64,000 bases of DNA from Terebella lapidaria (GCA_949152475.1 OX424564.1:3658001-3722000); one strand, 5' to 3'; shown: positions 34,975-48,419, counted from the first letter of the stretch. The notes: a model not told the origin generated them from the sequence alone. Numbers and translations are program-made.

Positions 34975-35640
34975 CCTTCCAAACAATAACCCCAATTCTA
35001 TATATAGAAGATCAAAGCCTCGTGCATCGGCTTCAGGAACATTGTATCTCGTAATCATCTCTGTAATTTCAATACGATACAAGGGTATAGAAATAAGTGC
35101 CATCAAAGAAATGTTCAGGCCATAATGCGGAGCGCCACCCTGAAGACTTGCGGATTTTGGCTTTGTAAGCGTTATATTGGATAGGTCTATCTGCCGACGC
35201 CGTGCACGATGTCATGATGAATAATCAAAATTTAATTTTAATAACATAATTTTAGGTGGGAAAAAGAATAGTAAGCTGAATTATTGTGAAGACTGGAGGC
35301 TGTTTCCGATCCTGATAATATTGTTAGTATCCATTGTGAAAAATACCCGTCAACGGAGTTCTATGAAAACGAGATTCCAAAATAAAAACTTTCGAGGCTG
35401 TCTGAAGTATCAAGTTGCAGCAACTTGCACGTAGTCCTCCGTGATGACATTTATACTCAAGAGGTTCTTGGTCCTGGCATATATTCGCTTTTTCCCAAAA
35501 ATCGAGTTGTAGGCAACCTAAATAGCACATGTTAATGTTTATGGAAGTGCTTCATTTATCAATATAGCCTGGTCAATGAGGTTGTAATGGATTCTAATGC
35601 ACTTGTTGGTACTCGCATGCCGGATTATTATCATCATCAA
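34975..35640. repeat. Segmental duplicate of 10.56-11.33 kb
   Basis: Second copy of the segment described at 10560-11330. On the minus strand, 35106-34798 is open for 102 residues (ALISIPLYRIEITEMITRY, then ARGFDLLYIELGLLFGRIRF), with a hydrophobic pattern but no recognised family. The similar peptide in the 10.6-kb copy suggests an old exon. Confidence 0.65.
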
Positions 35641-36028
35641 TCATTCATGCGACTGTAGTGACCATCCTGATAATCGATATATACTGAAATAGACACTCAC
35701 AGTAATAGTATACTGAACCAGCAAATAGATCTATATGTATAGAGCATCATTTTACAAACTATGTGTCAAATGGGACTTCGACCATTAATCACCACCAGGC
35801 AGTAAAGGTTATGGAAATGGAGCACTAGTTTGCAACCAATTCACTTTTCCGGTATCCCATGTAATGAACGAAACCATTCTGCACCCATCTGCCAATGCAT
35901 CTAGTTTATTTTACATTTATGATACCAGGAGCAACACTGCCTTCAATGACACACATACATCACACATGAGCCTTGAATTCGCACATTTCCATGTAAATAG
36001 AAGAATGTCATTGCCATCCTTGCGGCTA

Positions 36029-36036
36029 TAAAAGGG
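36029..36036 (+). promoter_or_regulatory. Candidate TATA box
   Basis: TATAAAAG sits in a G/C-flanked context ('gcggctataaaagggctga') about 560 bp upstream of the partial paralogous exon at 36.6 kb. It might be the promoter of a lost paralogue. Based on motif only. Confidence 0.3.
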
Positions 36037-36589
36037 CTGATAAGAGGGTGTCTTAGATTTTTGCAATATCTAAGTGTGCAATATAAAAGCAGCTAACTGA
36101 TAGGCTTTGGCCTAGAAATACTGATATATGATTTTGATTGTATATTGATATATCAATTGATAATATATTATCATATTCCAATGTATTTGAATGTGAAACG
36201 TAACTTATGTTGTGTTAAATAGTAATATTATCTGGATCTCAATCAAGGCACCGTTCTCGGTACATCTAGTTTTGTGACAATCTGTGATTGTCTTACATCG
36301 ATCATGACTATTCTAACTCTCCATTGATATTGGCAATCGAAGACATTGGAACAGAACGAATAACGAGTGAGGATGATATGTTGGGAAAACACAGTTTACA
36401 TTAATATACACATACATTTAGGTATCAACAGTGTTCTAACGAAAATAAAATCCCACATGTATATCAGGGTCTTCAGTGTGAGAACATCGAAATTATTGAG
36501 AAGCTCACAACAAAGGAAATGAATTCTCGAGAGAATTAAAATGTAACCATAATTTGTTTGTACTGTACGCGTTCCCCAAACCAAGGCTG

Positions 36590-36645
36590 GTGGAACCAAG
36601 GCTGTGAGACCGGCAGCAATGGCATCCATGAAACCATTGAATCAA
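36590..36645 (+). pseudogene. Partial duplicate of exon 2 of the secreted Cys-rich gene
   Basis: The sequence reads GCETGSNGIHETIES and ends at a donor 'atcaa|gtacgtgcc', matching CCETGDNGIRETIQP and the donor 'accaa|gtatgtacc' of the exon at 37857-38036. The upstream two-thirds of the exon, with most cysteines, is absent. It is a remnant of a tandem copy lying about 1.4 kb upstream. Confidence 0.75.
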
Positions 36646-37529
36646 GTACGTGCCATTATACGAGTACATGTATGATGACTTCAGACTTCATTCAAGATGG
36701 CGATCGTGCGGAGTGCTTTTATGCTACTGGACATTTACCTGAAACTGGCTGTTAACAATCACAATGGTTTGATTGCATTGGTGCACAAACGGATAAATCA
36801 ACAAATAAACACAAACGAGTGGCTTTTAAGCAGATATCTAACATCTGAAGCGAATTTGATTCAGAAATTTCGGTTTTCGGTTCTGAAGTGAATTGATCGT
36901 CGCCCTGATAACCGCGATAAACTAAACGGACTGGCGCGAACTACATGGATACAGTCATTTTGAATCTGATCGACGACATCGAACACAGCTATTGCATGCG
37001 ATAACTGTGAGCAGTGGACACTTCTCGCCTGTCAACATGAAATCAGTCTGGAACAGTCCGGTTAGTCTTATGTTAGTTTTTTTTTATTTGCATCATCAAA
37101 ATCTGGCTCTCAGTGGGAATAGGTTAATAAATACATTAGTTTCGATCCTGCCTGAAAAAATTATTGAGTTGCGTCAAGTATAGATGCCCTCTGTGATGAA
37201 GCCGTATCCTGTGCACGAGTGATATGCACAGGTAGTACGCTGCTCCAAAGAGTGAGGAGAGGGAGGGGGGTCAAAGAGTTTTTTATGAATAAAAAATTGT
37301 ATTATCATAATTAAATATCGATTTGAATTGACTGATTTAGGTCAGTTTTATTGATGAGTGATTACCAGGTAAGGCTAACGAGTTCCATGAAAAGGTAATA
37401 CATCATCTGATTCCTCATTGATATAAATGATATGACCCTGAACTATTCCCTCATTTTGAAAACATCACGAGCAACTAAATAGGCAAGACGAAGTGATTGA
37501 ATTCTTCAGAGATATAGAACAGAGGGAAA

Positions 37530-39264
37530 ATGGATCCATGGTATTTTGTTGTTGCACTGTGCACGGTGTGCACTCTTCAGGCACAGGCTGGCGGTATGTA
37601 TATGTATTTGTTTTCATCGGAATGAACTTTTTGAGAACAAAACATTGCATTATTGGACTGATTAAACATCAGGTTAGTCTAGTGTATATTTAATGAGGTA
37701 AATATTGATATTAATTAATTATTTTTATTACGTTATTTTCAGATTTGTTGCATTTAACACATATTTCTCAAGAGATGTGAGAACTTGACCCTCGAGAAAA
37801 TTATGTTTTGCTAAGATATATATATATATATATATTGATTTGCTATAATTGCACAGATCCTAATTCACTGATACCGTGTGGAGAGCGTGGTGTAATCAGC
37901 TGCCCTTCAGACTACTGTAAGAATGGAGGCACGGTGCAATGTCGCGGAGGGTTCTGTAACTGCGAATGTCCGCCAAAGACCGGTGGACTCTGCTGCGAGA
38001 CCGGTGACAATGGCATCCGTGAAACAATCCAACCAAGTATGTACCATCCTATGAATGTCACTTTAAAAATATTTAAAGTGATGTATGCCTAAATAGTCAT
38101 ACTGCATTGTGTGACTTTTTTGTTCCATTAACCATTAACCCCTGTCTTTTTCACCAGTTTTCGCATAAGTTGTGTCCTTCTAAATGTGTCTATCTAACAT
38201 GTTTGGTAAACACATTTCAGTGGATTGTTACTGCTGCTACGATACTATAAGATTGTACTTTATTTTTTTTACTCTACTTTTACTCTTTCTGTTGAGTTTT
38301 GTTTAATGCTGCGTTATTATTGGTTGATTGTACAGTTTGCACATATGTTACAAGTCCGCCGCCGGATTGTCAAGTTGAGGTGGCTCCCTGTAGCAAAACG
38401 TGTGGAATAGGATGGACTACCCTCACTGTTACTTGTAACAATCGCGTGGTCTACATGGTGAGCGGCCCATGCTGTGAACAACCATGCCCAGGAGGTATGT
38501 ACTTTGTAGAACCAAGAATAAACATGCTATGACAACATACTGCAAAACGCTGGCATTTTATGTTGCACGATTTCGTTTTGCAAAGGCAGAGCAGCATAGA
38601 AGCTAAAGCGGGACAGTGTTTGGTTTATTTCACATCTTTAAGAATGTTGCCTCATACTGACTAGCTCTGCAGCACAAAATAACACAATGCAGTATGACTA
38701 TTTAGGCACTCATCACTTTAAATATTATAGCAATGACATGATGATTACGAAACAAAGATGTTTGTTGTAGGTATGATTCGAGCTATAGATAGTTCACATT
38801 ATGATTTGTATAACAACACACAATTATAACACCGATTTAATGATAAAGTCTGTTATTTGAATTTTTACAGGGTCCGGAGTAAAACCAGAAGTGTAAGTAT
38901 TTATAACTGAACACAATTACTACAAACACAACATTGAAATAGAGTAATAATGTATTAATACGAAACTGTTCGCTATGATCGTGAAAAACACACTGGTCTT
39001 TAATAAAGTAATCGTTGTTTTATCACCAAAATGTGTCAACCACATACATAGTAATAATTATGTTCCAGACCTGAGAAAAACAGGAATTAAATTCATTGCA
39101 TTGGCCTCTGTCCTCGGTCACAAATATCCTCCAGAAGTTCACCTTTTCACTTTCCATTCGTAAATTGCTATTATTACTCGTGTCGTAAGTGTTTTATTAA
39201 TTATACATGTATTTCGTTTTTACTTCACAGATTATGCAGAGAAGTTTATCCGAAATGCCAATAA
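37530..39264 (+). CDS. Secreted Cys-rich protein with TSP1-like segment (5 exons)
   Basis: Exons 37530-37593, 37857-38036, 38336-38494, 38871-38892 and 39231-39264 join in frame to a predicted 152 residues. All introns are GT-AG; introns 1-3 are phase 1. Exon 1 encodes a signal peptide (MDPWYFVVALCTVCTLQAQA). Exon 2 holds nine cysteines (IPCGERGVISCPSDYC, then CRGGFCNCECPP, then GLCCETG). Exon 3 holds eight cysteines and the TSP1-like core APCSKTCGIGWTTLTVTC, ending GPCCEQPCPG. Exon 4 adds GSGVKPE; exon 5 adds VLCREVYPKCQ-stop. If the strong donor at 38893 (GTAAGT) is not used, translation stops at 38896, giving 142 residues ending KPEV. No polybasic or catalytic motif is seen. An extracellular role is inferred from the signal peptide and disulphide-type Cys content; I do not recognise the family. 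An exon-2 fragment upstream shows past tandem duplication. Confidence 0.78.
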
Positions 39265-39439
39265 ATGTTTCGTCAGATACATGTAACCGTACGTCACATT
39301 CACGAAAATTCCACTTGATTCATATGAAAGACCCTATGCACGATTTTATGAGTGAATTGGCGTGTTACATTAATGCGGAAACAAAAATAAATACCAAAAA
39401 CGACAGCCTGTTTTTTTCGTTATCGTATAAATTTGCATA

Positions 39440-40280
39440 AATGTCAACGCCATTTATGTGAAATAGATATTAACAACAGGTTTGACATTCCTAGTGTTTG
39501 TTTTATGTTCTGAGTTTTAAAACCTATTCACATACGTCTTTTAATTCAAATTTATAAGTATCGTTATATTTCACAAATTAAGCAGTTTGGACACAGAGTT
39601 TCTCTGAAATACATCGCCCACATACAAATTCTTGGATATGAAACAAAAACACATTCGACTTTTTGATCATACCATTGAAATATCCACAGGAAGTAGAAGA
39701 AACATGAAGCCAGCTAGCCATTTGGTTTTACCTGGCGTTCATGTATAAATACCGGAAAGTACGCAGTCACCTGAAGCTAAATACATATTTTTCAATTGTG
39801 ACATCCAGGAAGTCCAATGGCTAAAACCGATGAAGACTCCCGACTCTTTCCCATTCTGCTTATGAAAAAAGGCTGCGAGCTCAGAACAACCCTGACCACT
39901 TACATTACACGTACGTGTTCTGGGGAATCCGTTGTATGTTAATCTTTGTTTGCTTAGAAACACGAAACATTTCCTCACGAATAACGCGTAATACTCACGA
40001 TTTTACGCGGCACTCCCTAAATAACGCGTAACGCCTATCCACCGTGAGAAAGGTCTCTGTTTTTTAGTGACACAAAACATCACCACGTGACACAAAACGT
40101 CATCACGTGAATCTTTGTTCGATGAGCGATCCGGAGTGACGTATATCATACAAACATGTAAGTGTAAGCCACTGAAATATTCAGTGACAAAAATTCAGAA
40201 TTTCATCCCTTGCATTTGGAGATATAGGGTGATACACATTCAATATTAATGTGAAAAAAGTGTTCATAGGCCTCGTCATT
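39440..40280. other. No recognisable gene
   Basis: A short near-tandem repeat 'cacgtgacacaaaac(a/g)tca' lies at 40067-40111. No other structure recognised. Confidence 0.45.
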
Positions 40281-40281
40281 C

Positions 40282-40780
40282 TTAGGTTACTGGACCTTTA
40301 GTCCAATAACTTATTGCCGTGGCGTTGCGTCCGTCTACATTTTTATCTTTAAAGTTTACAATCGAATCTTTCTGAAATTTTGCACAAAAATGCCTAAAAA
40401 TATTTCGAGAGGGAGGTATTTTCTTCTTTTTTTCTTACTATTTTCGCATTTTTTTTTCATGAGAAATGGTCAACTTTGGACTTTGACGGTCGTTTTCTCA
40501 TAATCTGTTCAGTACCTTTTTCTCACTTAATATTGAGATTAGAGATTAGGTATCAATTGTGGACATATAGGAAATGATATATGCTGAATATTCTCGTGAC
40601 CTTGAATTTGACCTCTGACCTAATTTTCAAGGTCACAGGACAAAATGGCTGATATGTCGCTTATCATCGACTTTACAGCATAGGAATCAATTGTGGACAT
40701 ATAGGAAATGATATACGCGGAATATTCTGATGACCTTGAATTTGACATTTGAACTCATTTTCAAGGTCTCATAGGACAAC
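40282..40780 (+). mobile_element. ~130-bp-repeat DNA element, truncated (copy 3)
   Basis: The left end 'ttaggttactggacctttag' and 'tccaataacttattgccgtg' is well preserved, followed by 'ggcgttgcgtccgtc' and two internal units (40530-40780). The right end and most units are missing. It preserves the empty site of the SINE seen in copy 1. Confidence 0.85.
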
Positions 40781-42640
40781 CTGTATGATGATCATTTTTC
40801 ATTTGGAAAAGCATACTGTATGCAGTTTAAATACTGAATGCATCATAATAGCCCAATGCAAATGGGTTTCCGGTCAGAAGTTAAAAGTGGTATGAATAGA
40901 GAAATCCTGAAACAAATCCCATTAAAACAACATCCTAAGAATAGATTAGTCGACTGTAATAATGCCAGCGACTATGGTGAGTAATCATGAGACAATTACG
41001 TGGTTCGTGAAAAGGTCGAGCCAGATTTATATGAGAGAAAAAAACACGGGAATAACAAACATAGCAGATATAAAATCGCCATTCTATAGAAACATTTTTG
41101 CACTAGCGCTAAAGCTCATTTTTTGTATTGCACACTTGACACACGAGATGTTTACGACGGCAATTTGTGAGAATATCGTTATCACCACATCGCATTGCTT
41201 TCTTTGAAATGTGGTACTTGTGCATGCATAAAATGTGGTCGATGCTCGAGAATTTCATCCATGTTGTTCATTTCTAGTACGTGCGGTATTTTATTTCAAC
41301 GAAAGTAATGTGTCTCTACGTGCGAATATATATTTAAAATATAGTGTATAAATCATGATACTCCAACAAAGATAAAAATACAACTCCATCCATGTTACTA
41401 AATACTCACTTCATTCGATTCGCGTTACAATCAGTCAGTTGGCAGAACGATTCGTTACTCCATTGAAAGGAGTGGTACACCGGGACACTTACACCGTGCT
41501 ACAGAAACTATAAGGAACAAGCATGGGAAAAGTGGTTCATCACGTTAAATTACCTGCGACGGGGACATTAATATACATATGTGGCTTACTGCAATTGTAT
41601 CAAATTGTGATTATGACTGCAATTATAGTTACTACATCAGCTAGAATGTAATGTATCCGGAACCAAATCTAGAATCAAATGATATAACACTGGATTCTGT
41701 TCACTGCGACTTGTACATAATACTTCTTGACACAGGGTGTTTTCTCAGGAAATTCGTTCAAAAGAAAACAAATTCATTGAAAACACACGTGGTAAAAACA
41801 GACCCGAGATCTGTTGACCTTCAGTTATAAGAGTCTGAATGAAACATACTTCATTGGTCTGTATGGTATTTTCTGATGTTTCACTGAGGGAATAGTTGAG
41901 GGTTGTCATGCTTATATCATTCATGAAGTGAAATGCCATCGTTTTTCTTTAAATGTATTAGCTATACTACTCATCAATAGACACGAATCTAAACCAGTTG
42001 ATTCCAATTTTTAATTTAAAATTGAGCCAGTGCATAATTACTGCATTTAGTATTGAATTGATGAGGTTGTTCTGTCGATATCCAGGAACATATGTATATT
42101 GATGCAAACTGTGCTTTTCACGCGTGACATATTCTGCTAAAAAATTACTGAGATCAACAAACAGACGGATGGTCATGGTCAACATGCAGCAAAAAAGCAA
42201 TTATGCTAATAAAACAAAATAGACGTACCCAGAAGTGTACCTTGAATAAAATCATTCAGAGAATATTATAATTTCTCACATATTCCAAATACACACGTCC
42301 GAATATACATGTAGAATTCGGACTACAAATTCGAATATAGCATCCAATTACCTTGAATAAGATAAAATCATACTAATAGTATTGTTATCTCCCCCGTGTA
42401 CTAAATACGTTTTACATTCGCACGTCCTGATGTACACATACTCGATATTATTTTTGGAACAACACTCAGTATCAGTATTTGGGTGACACACAAGTGCAAG
42501 GTGCGGTATTTGCATTGCGCATTTAGATATAAACAATATAAATATATACCCTCATAAGTAACTGTGCAACACGCATTTGTGATATGTGTGTTTGGACAAC
42601 GCGTGGTTTTTGGTATCATAACAGGAGATGCAACATGTCC
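40781..42640. other. No recognisable gene
   Basis: AT-rich sequence. A minus-strand frame near 42400-42536 reads VCHPNTDTECCSKNN then TCECKTYL, but splice sites are not convincing. Confidence 0.4.
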
Positions 42641-42961
42641 TGATTTTGTGCCTATACACGCTATGGGATTTTGTATTCAGAATGGTTGTTGTTCATGGAT
42701 GCAGCCATACCTTAATTATTCACTGGGATGAATTGGACGCAAGTTATGTTTGGAACATTGCTGTGAACTGTCTCACTGCACTGACCACTTGAAGTGATAT
42801 TGGGAGAAAAACTATTTGTTGCAAATCAACTACGAATATGACTGTGGCCTCGGTTACAAAACAAACTTGTTGATCAGATGCATAAATCAAGCATGTGACA
42901 GTACTAGCAGCCGCTTTTCGTTTGTTTCGTGTGCCACTCGGAGTTACCTGTCACTTAACCT

Positions 42962-43004
42962 CAATCAATAATTCAATCAATCAATGAATCAATCAATCAA
43001 TCAA
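42962..43004. repeat. (AATC)n microsatellite
   Basis: 'tcaatcaat' units with one ATGA interruption. Confidence 0.95.
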
Positions 43005-44836
43005 AATATGTATTCAACATGCAGTTTTCCCATTAACAATTACAAACAATGTATAAGTATACATGTTGAAAGATGAATAACTGAAGTTTTCAAAAATTAT
43101 GTACATGATATTCCCTGACCTTTCCCACTATGAAGTTTCCCATCCCAAAGCCTACCCAACACCACCACTACATTTCAAATACAACACAAATTCAACTGAA
43201 AAAAAACAACAACAGCAACCCTAACTCACCTGATCTAGTTTACGCTAGAACATAAGCGAGTGAACTGGAATCGCATTGCATCACCGGATACAAACACCGA
43301 TAATGGCGGTAATGTTAACAAACAGAAACGACCCATACCAGAAGCTCATAACGAAATCATTGAGAACGGTCATCTATTTGGGCAAAACAATTGCATATAG
43401 ACTACATTGTATATGTTTTCTTCGTTCGGTCAGAAATGTATGACAAAATCCATAACTTTCTCTCAATATCACTTGATTGATGATTGATGGGTAGACTCCC
43501 GTTTAGCACATAATTCACAATTGTACACCATGTAAATGTATCAGCTGTTGTAATGGACCGGGAGTAAGGGTATCCGACGAAATGCATTGATTAATAGTTT
43601 GATCAGTGCAGAATAACACGACTCGTTATTATTAAGTGTATGCTTTATAAACCCGATCAGTCGTATACCAACAAGTGCATGACAATATATCCCGACCTCA
43701 ATGACCGGGCTATAAGTTCTATCAACATCTAATGTCCCTGTCAATAATTCTGTCTCACCATCTGCGTATGAAGGGATCCATTATACACGTGATGCGCACT
43801 AAGCGCCAAAAATATGTGTCGTCATAAGACTTCTCACACGGTCCGGACTGTGCAGAGCAAGTTAATGACAAGACCCAGAATCAGATAAGTATCTGCAGAA
43901 ATACATCTCTCGTTATGTATTTCTGGTATCTGGACTAGTTTTCATATATACTTGTTTCAAGAGCTGCCAGGGTGTCTGGAGGGGGGCTATCCGATCAAGG
44001 TGTGAGATAGAAATTAGATTGTGTACAGATCTGGACTTTGAGCTGACCATTCTGAATTCTGATGTCGTTCGCAGGTTCGACCTAATCTTTTAGTGCTTTG
44101 TGTAGTTTTGTGACCTGCAACGTTAAAATAACAGGTGCTGAAATTCAACTTGTTTTCGCCCCGACACCCGCTTAGTTTCTCGTAGTCAATAGCATTGTCA
44201 GGATTACAAAAAAGCTATCTGGGGCTGTATTATCGTTCATGATCCAATGATGTCATGACATATCCAGGCGAACCCTACACATCGAACGTCAAAATTTCAG
44301 TCCGGTACAAGTAGCGTATCCAAAGAGTAACAAATGAGTCAGGACCTACCTCAGAATGCCATACATATCTCTGAGAATCTAGCCATATAATCTTAGCATT
44401 TTTTTTATGTATGTATCATCATATTATATCCCTTACCACAATATTTTGACGATACATGTATTGATATAGCTGCGGAGATGATTATATTGTATATTTCTCT
44501 GGGCGAAGCAGACGACTCGACCTTTGGGCTAGGCAAACGGATGTTTCCGTTTCATAGAAATTCTGTCAATGGCATTACCACTCGCTAGAAATGTTAAAGT
44601 ACATTAGCATTATCAATCTCACCAAGTATTCTAAATCCAAGCATATCAGTGGTCTGTCAAAAAAAATCCTACTTTTCAGTATACACTTTCTTGGTGATAT
44701 ATTAGTGTGCATTACATTTAATTGATGCGTCTTGACGAGATGAATATAAAATAGCTAATCATTTTCTTATCTGATACGTTATGATTAAAAATTAAATTAT
44801 ACATATACAAATAATTGATATATTGATACTCATCAA

Positions 44837-45046
44837 TTATTCTGTCAAATCCTCGCTGCAATGCACGGCTGCTAGATCCCGTGAACCTCCTTGCAAAGAG
44901 AACTCTATTGGGAAGTCGTGATTAAATTTGAGCGGGGAAAGATACCACAGCTGTATGTTGCATTCTGGTGACAGCAGTGGCAAAACACAGCACAACAGGA
45001 CAACTTGATTTCTTGCACTTACTTGGTGGAGACGTGGTGACATCAA
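44837..45046 (-). other. Cys-rich frame conserved between duplicates, copy A
   Basis: In the frame used by copy B this region reads CCAVFCHCCHQNATYSCGIF and then stops. Copy B (58.1 kb) reads CNVFPHCCHGSLSYSCGILL. The shared VF-x-HCCH-x4-YSCGI pattern suggests a former or current small exon. A different open frame of 69 residues also spans the region (VVLLCCVLPLLSPEC). No family recognised. Confidence 0.35.
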
Positions 45047-48000
45047 TTGATATTGGATATACCATGAATGTTTATTATATCATAATGTTAACAAGGTTTC
45101 TTGAAACCTGACTGATGGTTGTTGTCACGGTTCAATTTTTTTCAATTCATTGCAACATTTGACACTTTATGACACTCGGTCAGAAATATGCGCTGAAAGC
45201 AAAGCCTGATCGGGATTCTTTCTGAGAGTCTAATATCCAGATTTTGCTATGTTCCTCGTTGACCATCTTGACCAGATACAAAAGGTCATGCTGGGAACTA
45301 TAAAGGAACTACGAAAAGAATCAGTACAAGAGATCAAAAAACGACAAAAGAAATGTTCTTTGTCAGGGTTTTAGTTATTTCACTGCCAATCATGGTAGAC
45401 AAAATTTGAATTTGGATCCACTCTGTACCTAATGTTATTGGAAGGTTACCGCTGCTGATATTTTTTCACTCACATGTCGAAATGCAGACCATTCCATCCA
45501 CCAAAGAAAATGTTGCAGCGATCAATAGAAATGCAACCTATATACGTGTAGCTTCCTGTAGTTGTTTCTCCCAGAAGGTCCCTTGCTTTCTATGCATGGA
45601 ATACATGTTGTATTTCAAGCACAACTAATTATGATATCAGCTTCTACAGAAGTACAATACTGGTTTATCTGCATTATCCACCATCTTACTAGGTCAAACG
45701 ACAAAATGCAATATTTTTTACCGACCACAGTCCATTAATTTGAAAGAATCCATCTTGTCACCATTTCTGTGAATAAGTTCTTATATTCTGAAATTGATAT
45801 AAGGAAATGCAACGAGGTCTACCATCAATTTGGCCCCCATTCAGGATATATATACATATCAATCACACCATGACAGGGAATGTTATTTTCGCAAGTTTCG
45901 TTGTCAGCTTGTTGAATTTTGAGGCAATCAACTATCACAGAAACTCAGCAATAATAGCTGATTGGATTCTCCAGTACCCAAAACATGGATATAGTCACCA
46001 AGAAATTGAGTCTGAAACATGATGTTGGAAACAGCCATTTTTCAAAAGGCCAGGAGAACAATTTTGGTCAGGGATAAGCCTTTGGCTACATATCTAATAT
46101 GAAATAATATTATAAAAGCTAAATGAAATGTTGGTTTCGGAGGACTATGGGGGATAGCGTACAGGCACACCTATTATACATGCTCATTTAACAAGAGTAT
46201 TCATTGACACAATCAATGACACAAGAATGAATCTCCACTTACACTATTTCTAAGCTACATGGCTGAGTGCCACTGGCAAATTTTAGTAATCCCACCTCGC
46301 GATATATAAGCCTGAGTAAACAGACATAATATGGGAAGATGGTTCGAGAATGTGCATCCTGCAGAGGTCTCTTGTCAGGAAACAAATTATATTAGGTCGC
46401 TCCAAGTGTATTCACATTATTCAAGCGTGCCTATGTAAGCATGTCAAGTCGTGTTTCATTATTTTTTCTATATTTATAAGGACGAGAAGGATTTGAGAAA
46501 AAGCGTTCCGTTTGGCGTTGAGTTTAATCAAATAACATGAATTGTTAGCTCAAAATGTGGACCTTGACTGTAGTTTAGTGAATGGGGTTTGATGGTCATA
46601 CGTCGACAATATGCATTACATGTAATTCGATATCTTCATACATTTGTGTCACACGTTTATTCTTACACCAAGATCCCAAGTCGGTTAGAAATACGGCACA
46701 AGCTACATTGAATTTCAGTTGGCAAACACTTCAGAGAAATCGCTGTGTAATTTACAATTTTATTCGAGCAAACGTATCTTTTCTCTGAACAATGTTATGA
46801 CATGAGTGATAAATGAAGGACAAGTTGCACACAACAGAACGAGATTTGCTACACAAGCGGATTGCGTCAAGAAGACATCTATCAACATTTGGAAAAATAG
46901 CTGATTTATTCTCAGTATCAATCGTAGTGAATTATTCAAAATGTTCCACACTTATCGTGGAGTATTTAACTCTCGATTCTATGTTCTCGATAGAAAATTA
47001 TTGGAGGAGTTGGAGAAAAAATTCTTTTGTCAGCTATTAAGTGTTGTAGGATCACAAATACAAACCGATTTTGATGATAATATACTGCACTATATATATG
47101 TGGTATCAGAAACCCATAGGGGTTTCTGGTGGTATTGAAGTAATAATGCTACTGTATAATGTATTGTGTTCGTTTTGGAATGCTTCCAAAAAAAACCTAA
47201 ATCTTGACAAGCTTATCTAATATCATGTACTTTGGTAATCTGGGTACAACATCGAGAGTTCCGATGACATCGCGATTTATGCATGACATGTTATGCAAAA
47301 CAAGATGATTTACCATACAGTCTGGACGTAATGTGAGATAGATTGACAGTTGCGAAATTGCCAAGGGCAGTGGACCAAAAACCAAAATATAACACGCAAT
47401 CTATTTCACGCAATCGGTTCCCTTACTTTGTTGATAAAATTCCCGATGACATTCCGTTTGTTTTTGTTTCATGATAAATTGGCTAATGCTTTTCCTTTGA
47501 ATGACTCAAGCTGGCTAATATCGTCACCCGGAAAAAAAAACAACCATGGTGTGATGATTGACCATAAAATATTCATGTGGGCAACACTGGCTATGACATT
47601 TGAATAAAATATAATAAACACTTAATAGTTATCCTTAGCTGAAGTATAGTAACATTCATTTATACACTCTTCAACATTCCATATCAATGTATATATCACC
47701 CGCCTGTATTATCTTCTCGAAAGTTTCTGAAGGTGAGGCGATCTACATGTACGTTCGATTTATGTTTTTGCGTTAGGCTAATGTTATGGGCCGTTACCAA
47801 ACAGCGATTTCCCATTAAGCCAGAAGCCATGAATATGCATCAGGTATGTCACAGGATAGCAGGACCGGGCCCCACTCATGCCTACCCTCCGTGGGTCTGT
47901 TTTTACGCAAAATAAGAAGACCAGCGCGACAATAAAAAGTGTTACTCATCGTAGTTCATTCGGGTAATTACATTTCCAATTTCCCACTGCAGAATGTTCA

Positions 48001-48290
48001 GAAACATAAGGGTCTCAACTACAATAATTGGTGTCATACACTTTAATAAATAGTCCCTTCCCAAAGTTCGTGAAAATTTAGGTTATCAGTGCTAGGGGCT
48101 TGCGCTCGCATGAAAATAAATGCTCCCATTTTGAAGGACTAATGTACTTCATACCATGTAAACTAAGAAGTGTCATCGTGGTCCGGGCTTCCAATCGCTG
48201 CAGTAGTTCACCCTGGATATTCACAGCAACCATTGGTAAAAGCTTTTCATTCTCAGGGAACTCAAACCTTCTATTTTTATATGACCTGCA

Positions 48291-48419
48291 GGGGCCTATT
48301 TCACAAAGAACCTAAATCTACTTTAGCCGACTAAGTTCGGCATTTAGCATGGTGGATAGTAGGCTAAATCGTATTTTAGTCGGCTAAAGTTGATTTAGAT
48401 TCTTTGTGAAATAGGCCCC
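48291..48419. mobile_element. 129-bp fold-back element
   Basis: GGGGCCTATTTCACAAAGAA at the left end is mirrored by 'ttctttgtgaaataggcccc' at the right end. Inner parts ('ctaaatc', 'tagccgacta'/'tagtcggcta') pair as well. A short palindromic MITE. Confidence 0.9.

Noticed and set aside
42348..42536. Minus-strand Cys-rich exon (VCHPNTDTECC...TCECK)
   Set aside because: No signal peptide, partner exon or good donor was found; four to five cysteines in a short frame can arise by chance.
46941..47138. 65-residue frame MFHTYRGVFNSRFYVLDRKL...
   Set aside because: It looks somewhat protein-like, but the duplicate unit B shows no matching frame and there are no clear splice sites.
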